Source: Roseburia_C amylophila (lineage in GTDB: Bacteria > Bacillota > Clostridia > Lachnospirales > Lachnospiraceae). From it: a DNA stretch of 64,000 bases. A program made the position numbers and the translations under genes. Every line of letters begins with the position of its first letter. The first letter of the stretch is position 1. The notes beneath the pieces were generated by a model that did not search any database, was not told the origin of the DNA, and saw nothing but the letters and a program-made list of their open reading frames with translations. Positions 1 through 8,293 of the stretch are shown piece after piece. The stretch covers positions 1 through 64,000 of the forward strand of contig NZ_JAOQKI010000005.1 of assembly GCF_025567465.1 (NCBI RefSeq), read 5' to 3'.

Positions 1-72
1 GATTTAGTAGGCAAATATAGTTTAAAGAGAGAATGGTAGTTGCTACAAATAGGTGGATAATCATGTATTATC
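1..72. repeat. Left arm of a 72-bp (or longer) perfect inverted repeat
   Basis: Bases 1-72 are the exact reverse complement of 4021-4092, with no mismatch over 72 bp. The arm is cut by the window start, so its true length is unknown. On the inner side the match stops at base 72. The two arms enclose about 3.95 kb with three genes, all transcribed inward from the arms. No transposase or invertase lies between them. It could be the terminal repeat of a mobile or invertible cassette, or a duplicated leader region. Confidence 0.93.
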
Positions 73-110
73 TATCAGAAAAGTTGGTTAATTGTTAATA
101 GATAAAAATT

Positions 111-135
111 TGAGATTTTATAATATAAAATCTCA
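111..135 (+). promoter_or_regulatory. Perfect 11-bp palindrome upstream of the ATP-grasp gene
   Basis: TGAGATTTTAT (111-121) and ATAAAATCTCA (125-135) are perfect arms around a 3-nt loop, 38 bp before the start codon at 174. A TATAAT hexamer (119-124) sits inside the palindrome. No well-spaced -35 is evident. No T-run follows, so it reads as an operator or leader hairpin rather than a terminator. Confidence 0.5.
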
Positions 136-173
136 TGTATAGCAAAGTAATAGAATGACGAAGAGGTAATTAG

Positions 174-1193
174 ATGAGGTACTTTATATTAGCTGAAGTT
201 CGTGAAAACTATCCTAGTTTAATTAATGGTGAGAATGTATACAACGATTATGTAAGTAAAAAAAGTATGTTGGATTTATGTGATGCACTTAACAGCATGG
301 GATACTGCTGTACTTTTTTTGGAGGGGTAAAAGAACTTTTTGAGGCATATCAAAATAATATGGATATATCTGATATTATATTCATAAACTACAATTATGG
401 ACTACCAGCCACATTTAAACGTACACAATGCCCTACCCTTTTAGAATTAATGAAAGCTCAATATTCAGGATCAGATCCTTTTGTATCATTGCTTGTAAAC
501 GATAAAGAATATACAAAAAAGGTACTTCGTTCAGTTGATATTCTTACACCAATAAGTATTCTTGTAGCCGATTTAAACAACTTAATAAACAAACTATATA
601 TAGCTAATATGCCCATACCGCTTGTAGTAAAACCAAATTGTGAAGGCTCATCATTAGGAATAACTGATGAATGCTTGTGTAATAGTTATGAAGATGCCCA
701 AAATATTGCAAATGTGCTTTTAAGAGATTTTAAAGAAGTTATCATTGAGCAATATATTCATGGATATGAATGTACAGTATGGGTAATTGGCAATTCGAAC
801 AAATTTCGCTTAATAGCTCCTTTATTAATTTCCGAAAATGAAACTTATTATTTTGAACACAAGATTTTTACGATGCAAGATAAAGCAAACAGAATTCGTC
901 AATACTCTTTACCTAATGACATACTTGGTGATGAAATAGTAAATCAAATCAGGCACATATCTGAAACAATTTTTGTGGAACTTGGTCTTCGTGATTATGC
1001 CCGATTTGATTTCCGAATTTCTAATAATAAAATTTTTTTCATTGAAGCAAATGCATTGCCTGTTTTTAGCAAATCCTCCGAGATAGGAAAAATCTCGCAG
1101 TTTTATGAACTATCATATGAAAATATCTGCAAGTTATTAGTTGAAACTGTTAATGACAGATTAATGACAGAAACTGATCAACCATGGGACTAA
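174..1193 (+). CDS. D-alanine--D-alanine-ligase-like ATP-grasp protein
   Basis: The 339-aa protein has the layout of Ddl-type ATP-grasp enzymes, which join amino acids or peptides through an acyl-phosphate. The ATP-binding KPNCEGSSLGI motif is near residue 152, EQYIHGYE near 190, and the metal-binding strand ARFDF...FFIEANALP near 281-300. The classical Ddl signature around NEINTMPG is altered to IEANALPVF, so it may not make D-Ala-D-Ala. A dedicated peptide or amino-acid ligase is as likely. An AGAGG ribosome site precedes the ATG. It lies alone on the plus strand and its 3' end overlaps the converging STAND gene by 33 bp. It sits inside an inverted-repeat-bounded cassette, far from other cell-wall synthesis genes. 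The substrate is unknown. Confidence 0.8.
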   Translation: MRYFILAEVRENYPSLINGENVYNDYVSKKSMLDLCDALNSMGYCCTFFGGVKELFEAYQNNMDISDIIFINYNYGLPATFKRTQCPTLLELMKAQYSGSDPFVSLLVNDKEYTKKVLRSVDILTPISILVADLNNLINKLYIANMPIPLVVKPNCEGSSLGITDECLCNSYEDAQNIANVLLRDFKEVIIEQYIHGYECTVWVIGNSNKFRLIAPLLISENETYYFEHKIFTMQDKANRIRQYSLPNDILGDEIVNQIRHISETIFVELGLRDYARFDFRISNNKIFFIEANALPVFSKSSEIGKISQFYELSYENICKLLVETVNDRLMTETDQPWD

Positions 1194-3569
1194 CTCGTCA
1201 GAGCCATAGTATATTTCGTTTTTGCCATTCAAAGGAACCGTTTCTTTCATTAATACTACGCAACCTGCTTTTTGACATAGTTTATTGTAGCGTAATGTTT
1301 CAGCACCAGAGATATATTTACTTGCATCATTTAAGTACATAGTAGCATCTTCGTTGTTGCCAGATATAATTGCACTAAGTGCAAGTGATAAAAGAATCTT
1401 TTTGTGAACTCTATAGTCCTCAATAACAGTTTGCTTTTGTACATAACGATTATACATAGTATCACGTAACTCTTGCACAAATGTTGATTCATCATATGCG
1501 TATTGATAACTATTAACAATCAATAATCCTGTCTCGGCAATATGTTGTGCATAGAATGATTTGGCATATAATTGTGCTTCCGAATAATACCTTTTTGCTT
1601 CAATAAGTAACTTAGCGTCATGAGTCCTTACATATTCAAACATTTTTACTGTTCCTAAATCCAATAGAGGATAAGCTTGTTCATGCCTATATTCAGAATG
1701 CTTAGCAAAAAAATCTACTATATATTCAAATGTTGGTTCGATATATAAACGTTCATCACAAATTGGTTGTCCGTATTTACCATGCTGAAGACGTATCATA
1801 CATATATTATGCAGACATTTATACATTTCAAGAACTTCACCTAATTCCTTGGCAAGAACATAACCTCTTATCGTATATTCCATTGCTCTATCATAATCAA
1901 AACTGTTATTTGAATTTCTATACAATTCAATTAGTCCACTACAAGGAGTGTTTTCATATTTATCAAACGCACTTTCATATAGTTCTTTTGCAAGTTGTTC
2001 TTTGTGTTCTTGGTTAAGAGCCATAATTTGACGATTAATAGCTTTTATCTTATCAGATACACTAATACCTATTACTTCAGAAGCACTTTTATATGTATGT
2101 GAAGTTTTTGGAGATAATAATATATGTTGAATATCACCTAAAAGCATTAAGTTTTCAAACTCAACTATTCCGCCTAATATATAATAAGTTCCAATTAATT
2201 TTTCAGCTGACTGATAATATCCATACAAATAAAGAAGTTGTACATTATAAATTGATATCAGTTTTTCAGGAACTTTACATTTGGAATTAAGGAAATTGTC
2301 TATATAATATGCTTTCTTTTCATCTGTGCATTCTTCTAATTGACTCTCTAAATATTCTATTATCAATTCCATAACCTCATTTTCTTCTAACTCTATGGCA
2401 AGATTAAGTTTTTGCTCCAATGTGGTATTAATCTGCTTTCTCTGAATAGCTCTATATAATTTAGTTTTATAAAATAATTCTTCTGTTTCAGAGCATCCAC
2501 TCTTTATGATACTAATTAAAAAGTCATCATTAATCACATATAACGTATGGTCATTATTATTATCGGCAATATAGTTTATAAAATTTCTATTATACAATTG
2601 GCTAATTATTTCTGTGGTAATAGGTTCAATCAAATCTAATATATCTATCATATTTTTTTTTGAAAGTGGACTTGGACTATAAGCAAGTGTTCTTAATACT
2701 AACATATGTATCTTGCTGAATTCATCAAATCGATGTAGATGGATTTGTTGTGCAGTATTTAAAATTAAGTCTGTCATTTGCTCATCAGTAGAATGAATTG
2801 TTTGCCCTTGAAGAAGTTTTATGGTTTCGAACAACATTCCTGCATTGCCATTATATAGTGCAAACAGTTTCTTTGATATGTCAACAAGATATATATCATT
2901 TTCAAAAAAAAAGTATTGTTTCAAAATATTATAGAATGCTTCTTTTGAATCGAATCTCTCAATACTAACAGGTGAACAAACACCATGAAATATATCTTTT
3001 AATTTATCGCTTTCCCAATTAACTGAAAAATTACATATTGCTATTACTGTTGGTAAGGGCTCCATGATTGAATTCCAATATTCTAAAATCCAAACATATG
3101 AATCATAATCGCATCGACTGAAATCATCCAAAAAAATACAATTTATTTGTGAATTTACTTGTTCTCCAAGATAATGAGCAAAGTTATACAAACCAGATGA
3201 TACATCATTTTTTATAATTAAACTTAAAACGGAAGACAATTGATTCTTTCTTAATGGTGATACATACTTCATACCAATTGCCCTAAAAACCTCGTTTGCG
3301 GAAGCGTTTTTCTTTGCATACTCACAAATAATTTCATTTATGATGTCTTCGTTTTCCAGATTTATCGACTGTACAAAAGAACATGCATAATTACCACTTA
3401 ACCTTGGAGTACAAAAGATAGTATTTTCATACATAGATGATATTTTTTTTGCGAACTCCGTTTTTCCGATTCTACTATCACCAGATAATACTATCCAGGG
3501 AGTTGTATGTTCTGTAAGGATTTTATTCATACTTTTAATTGCTATTTCTCTGTCTATAAATTCTCGCAT
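1161..3569 (-). CDS. STAND-like P-loop NTPase with helical-repeat C-terminus
   Basis: This 802-aa protein has a Walker A motif (SGDSRIGKTEF, about residues 29-39) and a Walker B (INCIFLDDF, about 142-150) followed by a probable sensor strand (VIAICNFS). A winged-helix-like stretch follows, and then about 400 residues of helical TPR-like repeats. This is the layout of STAND/AP-ATPase signal-sensing proteins, several of which act in bacterial defence or as regulators. No enzymatic effector domain is visible in it. Its ATG overlaps the stop of the upstream small membrane-protein gene (TAATG), so the two are translationally coupled. That suggests the partner may be the effector or membrane anchor. 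Function is inferred from architecture only; a transcriptional activator without a DNA-binding domain call is an alternative. Confidence 0.72.
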   Translation of the reverse strand: MREFIDREIAIKSMNKILTEHTTPWIVLSGDSRIGKTEFAKKISSMYENTIFCTPRLSGNYACSFVQSINLENEDIINEIICEYAKKNASANEVFRAIGMKYVSPLRKNQLSSVLSLIIKNDVSSGLYNFAHYLGEQVNSQINCIFLDDFSRCDYDSYVWILEYWNSIMEPLPTVIAICNFSVNWESDKLKDIFHGVCSPVSIERFDSKEAFYNILKQYFFFENDIYLVDISKKLFALYNGNAGMLFETIKLLQGQTIHSTDEQMTDLILNTAQQIHLHRFDEFSKIHMLVLRTLAYSPSPLSKKNMIDILDLIEPITTEIISQLYNRNFINYIADNNNDHTLYVINDDFLISIIKSGCSETEELFYKTKLYRAIQRKQINTTLEQKLNLAIELEENEVMELIIEYLESQLEECTDEKKAYYIDNFLNSKCKVPEKLISIYNVQLLYLYGYYQSAEKLIGTYYILGGIVEFENLMLLGDIQHILLSPKTSHTYKSASEVIGISVSDKIKAINRQIMALNQEHKEQLAKELYESAFDKYENTPCSGLIELYRNSNNSFDYDRAMEYTIRGYVLAKELGEVLEMYKCLHNICMIRLQHGKYGQPICDERLYIEPTFEYIVDFFAKHSEYRHEQAYPLLDLGTVKMFEYVRTHDAKLLIEAKRYYSEAQLYAKSFYAQHIAETGLLIVNSYQYAYDESTFVQELRDTMYNRYVQKQTVIEDYRVHKKILLSLALSAIISGNNEDATMYLNDASKYISGAETLRYNKLCQKAGCVVLMKETVPLNGKNEIYYGSDELVPWLISFCH

Positions 3570-3973
3570 TATGCTGTGACCTTTACTTTCTTTTTTTTCT
3601 GATTATATTTAACAACTACCTTGAAACTATGCTTATTTTGTCTGTTCTTATTGTAGTTTATAACTATTTCCATATAGCCATCGGGTTTCAATTGTGTTAT
3701 ATCATTGTCGTACATAATACATGCTTTCTCAAAACAACCATTTCCCGAATTGACAAATTGTATATCTGTTATAAAAATAGATTTATTTGATTTGTTATGT
3801 ATTACTAATGTTGCACCATTGTTTGTTACTTCTTTAGTCCAAACAGACAAAGTGTGTATTTTGTAATATATAAATATAGAAATTGCTGGAATGCACACAA
3901 CAAGCAATTCAATCAAACTAATTAATGTATCGAAAATATTCCATGGCAAATTTAAAAACCATTCTGGAAACAT
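3569..3973 (-). CDS. Small membrane-anchored protein, partner of the STAND NTPase
   Basis: I place the start at the ATG giving MFPEWF because a GGAGGGAG site lies 8-11 nt upstream. An upstream in-frame TTG would begin inside that site. The product is about 134 aa: an N-terminal hydrophobic segment (roughly residues 10-38), a beta-rich soluble part, and a lysine-rich tail (KKKKVKV). It resembles no family I can name. Its stop overlaps the STAND gene's start by one base, marking one operon. The start lies only 48 bp from the right inverted-repeat arm, so the operon's promoter must lie in or right beside that arm. Confidence 0.65.
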   Translation of the reverse strand: MFPEWFLNLPWNIFDTLISLIELLVVCIPAISIFIYYKIHTLSVWTKEVTNNGATLVIHNKSNKSIFITDIQFVNSGNGCFEKACIMYDNDITQLKPDGYMEIVINYNKNRQNKHSFKVVVKYNQKKKKVKVTA

Positions 3974-4020
3974 ATAAATTTCTCCCTCCAAACCACAAAG
4001 TATAATTTATATTAGTGACT

Positions 4021-4092
4021 GATAATACATGATTATCCACCTATTTGTAGCAACTACCATTCTCTCTTTAAACTATATTTGCCTACTAAATC
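4021..4092. repeat. Right arm of the 72-bp perfect inverted repeat
   Basis: Exact reverse complement of bases 1-72. On the inner side (4013-4020) the similarity stops at once. It lies between the start of the small membrane-protein operon and the next leftward gene cluster. Confidence 0.93.
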
Positions 4093-4348
4093 ATCAACTT
4101 ACATAAGAAATTTTTTATGTACGTTAAATTTTCATAATTTTTTGACATGCAAATAAAAGCTCACAATACACTAACATAATAACTCTCTTTACCTGCATAT
4201 ATTAACTAGTCTCAAATGGGGATTACCGCTGGAGAATTCCAACATATCTGAATTATGTGATATTTGTACTAGCTATCGCTTATAACTCATACTCCCATTC
4301 ATCAAATTACTTTTTCTGTTAATAGATTACTCTCTTTGTCATTTCTTG
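4093..4348. other. AT-rich intergenic stretch without a clear gene
   Basis: About 255 bp of AT-rich sequence separates the inverted-repeat cassette from the 3' end of the next leftward gene. I see no good ribosome-site-plus-start pair and no strong hairpin terminator. It may contain the outer continuation of the inverted repeat, but the left counterpart lies outside the window. Confidence 0.4.
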
Positions 4349-5749
4349 TCAATTATTTTGTTGGAAATCTTTCTCAAAGGACTGCATTTCCCGGAACATT
4401 TCCTTATCGACATAGCAGCCGGCTTTCTCATGCTCAGTCAGATTAATGGCACAGTCAAACTGGTCGATGATTCCATCTATCGGCTGTATCATTCCTTTCC
4501 AGCCATCCCCCATAGCATCCTGCAGCCGCTTCCAGTCCGTATACATTCTGACCGCTGCATTATTGTGCTTTCCTTCTATGGTCGGAAGTGAAATCTGCAT
4601 ATCCTTTTTCAGTACTGTCTTGCCATTTTCATCCGGCTCCGGAAAATCTTCTGACGTTTTAGTTGGAATAATAAATCGGGCTTTTGTCATTTCTATGGAC
4701 AGAAATCTAAAATATAATTTGTAAATAAGTTTCTGCTCGTCTGTTGCCGGCTGCCCAAGCTGAGCAATCAGAAGCATCCATCTTACCAGGTCAGGGTTGG
4801 TAACCGGAACGCTAATTTCCGGTATGTTGCTGTAGTCCGGCTCCGGAACAAATTCCGGTGCTGCTATTGCCGTATTTTCATTTACCACTTTGACTCCACA
4901 GGCACCATTCATATAAAAACAGTATCCAAGGAAATTGTAAATTGCCTTATGGGAATCATCGTTTTTAATCTCTCTGATTTCATACCGTTCTTCCGGAAAT
5001 CTGACTTTAAATATATCCTTATATGCCTTAGTCAGAATCCAGATGTCAGGTGGTGTACACATATATGTGCCATCCTGTCGGTCTACCGTCTGGGAAAAAA
5101 GTGCCGGCTCACCTGTGATTTTACTGTATACGCAATAAATAGCAGATGCTTCCAATACCTTTTGAACAAGGGATTTTGCAATTACACCAATCCGCTTTCG
5201 GACTTCTTCCTTTTCCGCATCATCCTTTGCCGGAATTACTTTCGTTTTATACCACGCATACAAACGCCAGATTTCTGAACAATCCGTAATGCTTAACTCA
5301 TCAAGTTCTTTCTGTGAAAGTACCAGTTGTTTTGACGATACATAAGTATCTCCCAGACCAGAAATATAGGCATCATGTACTTCTTCTACAGTTGTCGCTC
5401 TTGAATATATCATTGTTCCGCATTTTATCGGATACGTTCCTGCCTGCTCCAGTTTCAATCCTACCCGGCAGTTTTCTGCTTCACGCACAGCTTTTCCCTG
5501 ACCAACTTCTATTCCGAGCACTACTGTCACCAGTATTTCTCCATCATCATCCGAAAAATTACTCATGTAGACAGAATCACCCACCTGTATTTTTCCCTTC
5601 AGTTCACCTACAACCACGATATCATCTGTATTTCTAAGGCGGAACTTATCCTGTACTTTTAATACACACTTTCTTGCTGCCTCTTTGGAACTATTTTCCA
5701 CTGCATTATCTTTATTCTTAAAAAGATGTAACTTTTCCCTGATTCCCAT
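4349..5749 (-). CDS. Protein with EF-Tu-domain-2-like barrel and SseB-like C-terminus
   Basis: The 466-aa protein begins with an ATG preceded by AAAGGAG. Residues about 32-105 (DKFRLRNTDDIVVVGELKGKI and following VGDSVYM) match the beta-barrel pattern of translation-GTPase domain 2, but there is no P-loop or GTPase domain. A helical middle follows. The C-terminal third (PDLVRWMLLIAQLG... FIIPT ... AVRMYTDWKRL) resembles SseB-type domains, often seen beside polymorphic-toxin or secretion genes. It is last in a leftward cluster of membrane proteins. No function is established. The domain reading is from pattern only. Confidence 0.5.
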   Translation of the reverse strand: MGIREKLHLFKNKDNAVENSSKEAARKCVLKVQDKFRLRNTDDIVVVGELKGKIQVGDSVYMSNFSDDDGEILVTVVLGIEVGQGKAVREAENCRVGLKLEQAGTYPIKCGTMIYSRATTVEEVHDAYISGLGDTYVSSKQLVLSQKELDELSITDCSEIWRLYAWYKTKVIPAKDDAEKEEVRKRIGVIAKSLVQKVLEASAIYCVYSKITGEPALFSQTVDRQDGTYMCTPPDIWILTKAYKDIFKVRFPEERYEIREIKNDDSHKAIYNFLGYCFYMNGACGVKVVNENTAIAAPEFVPEPDYSNIPEISVPVTNPDLVRWMLLIAQLGQPATDEQKLIYKLYFRFLSIEMTKARFIIPTKTSEDFPEPDENGKTVLKKDMQISLPTIEGKHNNAAVRMYTDWKRLQDAMGDGWKGMIQPIDGIIDQFDCAINLTEHEKAGCYVDKEMFREMQSFEKDFQQNN

Positions 5750-5773
5750 TGCGACCTGCTCCTTTTCGTTCTT

Positions 5774-6286
5774 CTAATTGTTCTGCTGTCTATCTATGAT
5801 ATATTCCAGCATTTTTCTCGCATTAGCTTTTTTCATTTGAAGTTCAAACAGTCTTTCCTCTTTTTCATCAAAAAACAGATATGCCACATTTCCCGGCATT
5901 GCACTAACCCCGTTGATTTGCCCGATTGGGATATTTTTTAGTTTTCTTTCTGCATAGTAAAATACTTCATTTTTCTTTATAAATACTGCCGAATATGTAA
6001 AATGCTGACACAAAAATGTTGCAAAACCAAGTTGAACCATACAGCAGCAAAAAAGAAATAGAAATAGTGACGCTATTCCTATTGAAAATAACAGAATCAC
6101 CCATTCCAAAACGCTAATTATATAAAACAGAATTCCAAATATCCATATTATTTTTTTATCCCCTACATAGATAAATGCTTCTGCTTTATTATTTTTCTGC
6201 TCTTTCTTACATTCAAGCATAAACTTTAAATCAAAAATTCCTATCACAAATGCTAAAATTATTAATATAATTAAAAAATATTTCAT
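5774..6286 (-). CDS. Membrane protein with C-terminal PH-like domain
   Basis: The 170-aa protein has an N-terminal membrane helix, a second hydrophobic hairpin (about residues 48-95), and a cytosolic beta-rich end (KKNEVFYYAERKLKNIPIGQI...) closing with an amphipathic helix. That pattern is typical of bacterial membrane-tethered PH-like domains. GAGGTGATAGC precedes the ATG. The stop lies 25 bp before the next leftward gene and its start is 14 bp from the preceding gene's stop, so it is in an operon. Role unknown. Confidence 0.55.
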   Translation of the reverse strand: MKYFLIILIILAFVIGIFDLKFMLECKKEQKNNKAEAFIYVGDKKIIWIFGILFYIISVLEWVILLFSIGIASLFLFLFCCCMVQLGFATFLCQHFTYSAVFIKKNEVFYYAERKLKNIPIGQINGVSAMPGNVAYLFFDEKEERLFELQMKKANARKMLEYIIDRQQNN

Positions 6287-6299
6287 GCTATCACCTCGT

Positions 6300-6737
6300 C
6301 TAAAATAATCCTATAAAATCCGCCAGTATTAAATATAATGCATACCATATTCCAAAAGCTAAAACTGAAAAACAACTAAAATACAGTAGAATTTTTTCTC
6401 TTTTCTCTTCCGCATTTTTTGCCATATCAAATATTCCAATTCCAGCAGCCCAAAACAGAACTCCCAAAAGAAACTTTAACCAATAAATGCATATTATTTC
6501 TCTATTTAATGGCATCAATAAATAAAAAACGACTCCAATAATATCAACTACCTGTACACCTATCGCATACATCAACCCCATAATCGAAATTTCTCCATAA
6601 GAATGCCACAACCAGGTAAATACATATAAGAATCGATTATCTATCCAAATTTTTCTTCTGCCTGACGGTTTTTCTGAAAACCTAACTATAAACCACATCC
6701 AGACAGAAAACATAATACATTTTATGAATAAGTGCAT
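6300..6737 (-). CDS. Polytopic membrane protein, unknown function
   Basis: I choose the ATG giving MHLFIKCIMF, because GAGGTGAT stands 9-10 nt upstream. The alternative in-frame GTG lies inside that ribosome site. The product is about 145 aa with about four hydrophobic segments and charged loops. Its leader (GACGAGGTGATA) is nearly the same as that of the following gene at 6286. The stop codon of the broken gene upstream (6746-6748) lies inside this leader, showing former tight operon packing. Confidence 0.5.
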   Translation of the reverse strand: MHLFIKCIMFSVWMWFIVRFSEKPSGRRKIWIDNRFLYVFTWLWHSYGEISIMGLMYAIGVQVVDIIGVVFYLLMPLNREIICIYWLKFLLGVLFWAAGIGIFDMAKNAEEKREKILLYFSCFSVLAFGIWYALYLILADFIGLF

Positions 6738-6745
6738 TTTCTTTA

Positions 6746-7503
6746 TCACCTCGTCTGTAAAAACTCTACTACCTTATTCCTTTTTTCTAAAAAGAATCGA
6801 TATTCTGTTCCATTTCTTTTAACTATGTTTATCTGATTTGTAAAAATACCAAACAACTTTTCCTCTTCTAATTCTCTCCTCCCATATCCGAAATAATATA
6901 TATCACCTTTGCTCCAAATAATTTCTTCATTTCTTCTTCAAAATTTAAATATACGGTTTTAGCTATATATACCTCTCCGGTAAAATTCATTAAAAACTTG
7001 TCCATATTATTTTTATAAATGAAACCATATTTAGAACAATTCTTGTATAATTGATGTTCAACCTTCAGTGTATTTAGTTCTTTTCTATCTTTAACCAATA
7101 ATCCCGCATCAATTTCTTCAAAAAAGAGTGTTATCCACGGACAATGAACGAATTTGCCATTTTTATATATATTTACTCTTAAATTTCGTCAATAAAGATA
7201 GGTATTGGATATTATAACTGACTTCACTTCAGATAAATCTTTCTTTCGTCTTTTAAAATTATGATAATAAACTATTTTCTCATCCTGAATGTAATATCCA
7301 TCTATGAAGAACCCGATTCCATAAACTAATAAGAACGCAATCCCTACATATTCAAGCAGGACAAGAATTGACACAATTCCATATCTGTCACCAGTAAGTT
7401 TTAATATAACAATTATTCCTAAAATTAGACCACAATATATTGCCAGCCCTCTCATTACATTGTGATATACTACTGAAATATAATATTTTTGTTTATTCAT
7501 CAT
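6746..7503 (-). pseudogene. Broken PH-like membrane protein gene (stop plus frameshift)
   Basis: A leftward reading frame starts at 7503 with two membrane helices (104 codons) and meets TGA at 7189-7191. The same frame then continues, giving RNLRVNIYKNGKFVHCPW and a coherent sequence down to DMGGEN, where it meets TAG at 6868. A one-base shift near there restores ELEEEKLFGIFTNQINIV and runs to a TGA at 6746-6748 in the leader of the next gene. Each piece has coding character and together they make one protein of about 250 aa with a PH-like soluble part. One nonsense and one frameshift mutation argue for a pseudogene. Sequencing error in a draft assembly is the alternative. Confidence 0.72.
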
Positions 7504-7603
7504 CTGTTTTCACCAGCTCTAATCACTAATTTTAAAATGAACTATACTCTTGTTCCACCTACAGTTTTGTATACTCTGTCATTTTTATCAAGGCAAAATG
7601 TTT

Positions 7604-8242
7604 CTACTTTTTATTAGCCCGTTCATATTTTCTGAAATAATAATACATCATACCAGCATCGACCCACAAAGAGGTGAACATTGCAAGTTCAAAAAGTAGT
7701 ACAACTACAATTGCATATGTCTCATTTTGACCCATGCTTTCCAGTTTCGACCCGGTTTGGTTTCTGCATAATCTTAGTGTCATAAAAGTCATTATTGCAA
7801 CTGATGCGGCAATTTCTTTACCATTTGATCCTTTTTTCTTTCCGTTTTCATACCATCCGTCATGTATTCGTTTTCTTACTAACCAAAAGCATCCAAAATA
7901 ACACAATGCAATCAGTATTGTTCCCACTATTCCTATTATCAAATAATTATTTGGTTTTCTCATTAACCCAATAAAGCACCATCCATCTACTAAAAAAATC
8001 AGTCCCAAAATTTCTCCATGAACAAAACTGCAAAATACACTTCCATATTTTTTCCTCTCCATCCTCCAACAAAGAATCAGAAGACAAATTTCTATTATGG
8101 TACAGACTGCCAATACCTTCCATGAATTCAATATTTGCACCCCTAAAAAGATAATTGTTATTAGGAAAAATCCCATCTGATCATTCCATAAATTGGCTTC
8201 GTATTTCTTTTTTGTCTTTAAAAAACCTTGTATTTTTTCCAT
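7604..8242 (-). CDS. Polytopic membrane protein, unknown function
   Basis: The 212-aa protein has about six hydrophobic segments and a basic end (MMYYYFRKYERANKK). An AGAGGGG-like site precedes the ATG. It belongs to the same leftward cluster as its neighbours. A second, decayed copy of its C-terminus is found at 10323-10376, so this family was once duplicated here. I do not recognise the family. Confidence 0.55.
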   Translation of the reverse strand: MEKIQGFLKTKKKYEANLWNDQMGFFLITIIFLGVQILNSWKVLAVCTIIEICLLILCWRMERKKYGSVFCSFVHGEILGLIFLVDGWCFIGLMRKPNNYLIIGIVGTILIALCYFGCFWLVRKRIHDGWYENGKKKGSNGKEIAASVAIMTFMTLRLCRNQTGSKLESMGQNETYAIVVVLLFELAMFTSLWVDAGMMYYYFRKYERANKK

Positions 8243-8293
8243 TGTATTCTGCCCCTCTTGGCGATGCCTCTATCTCCTTTTGAATATTTTATA

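Noticed and set aside
1..4092. 72-bp inverted repeats as ends of an insertion sequence
   Set aside because: No transposase is encoded between the arms, and the outer flanks of the left arm cannot be seen to test for a target duplication.
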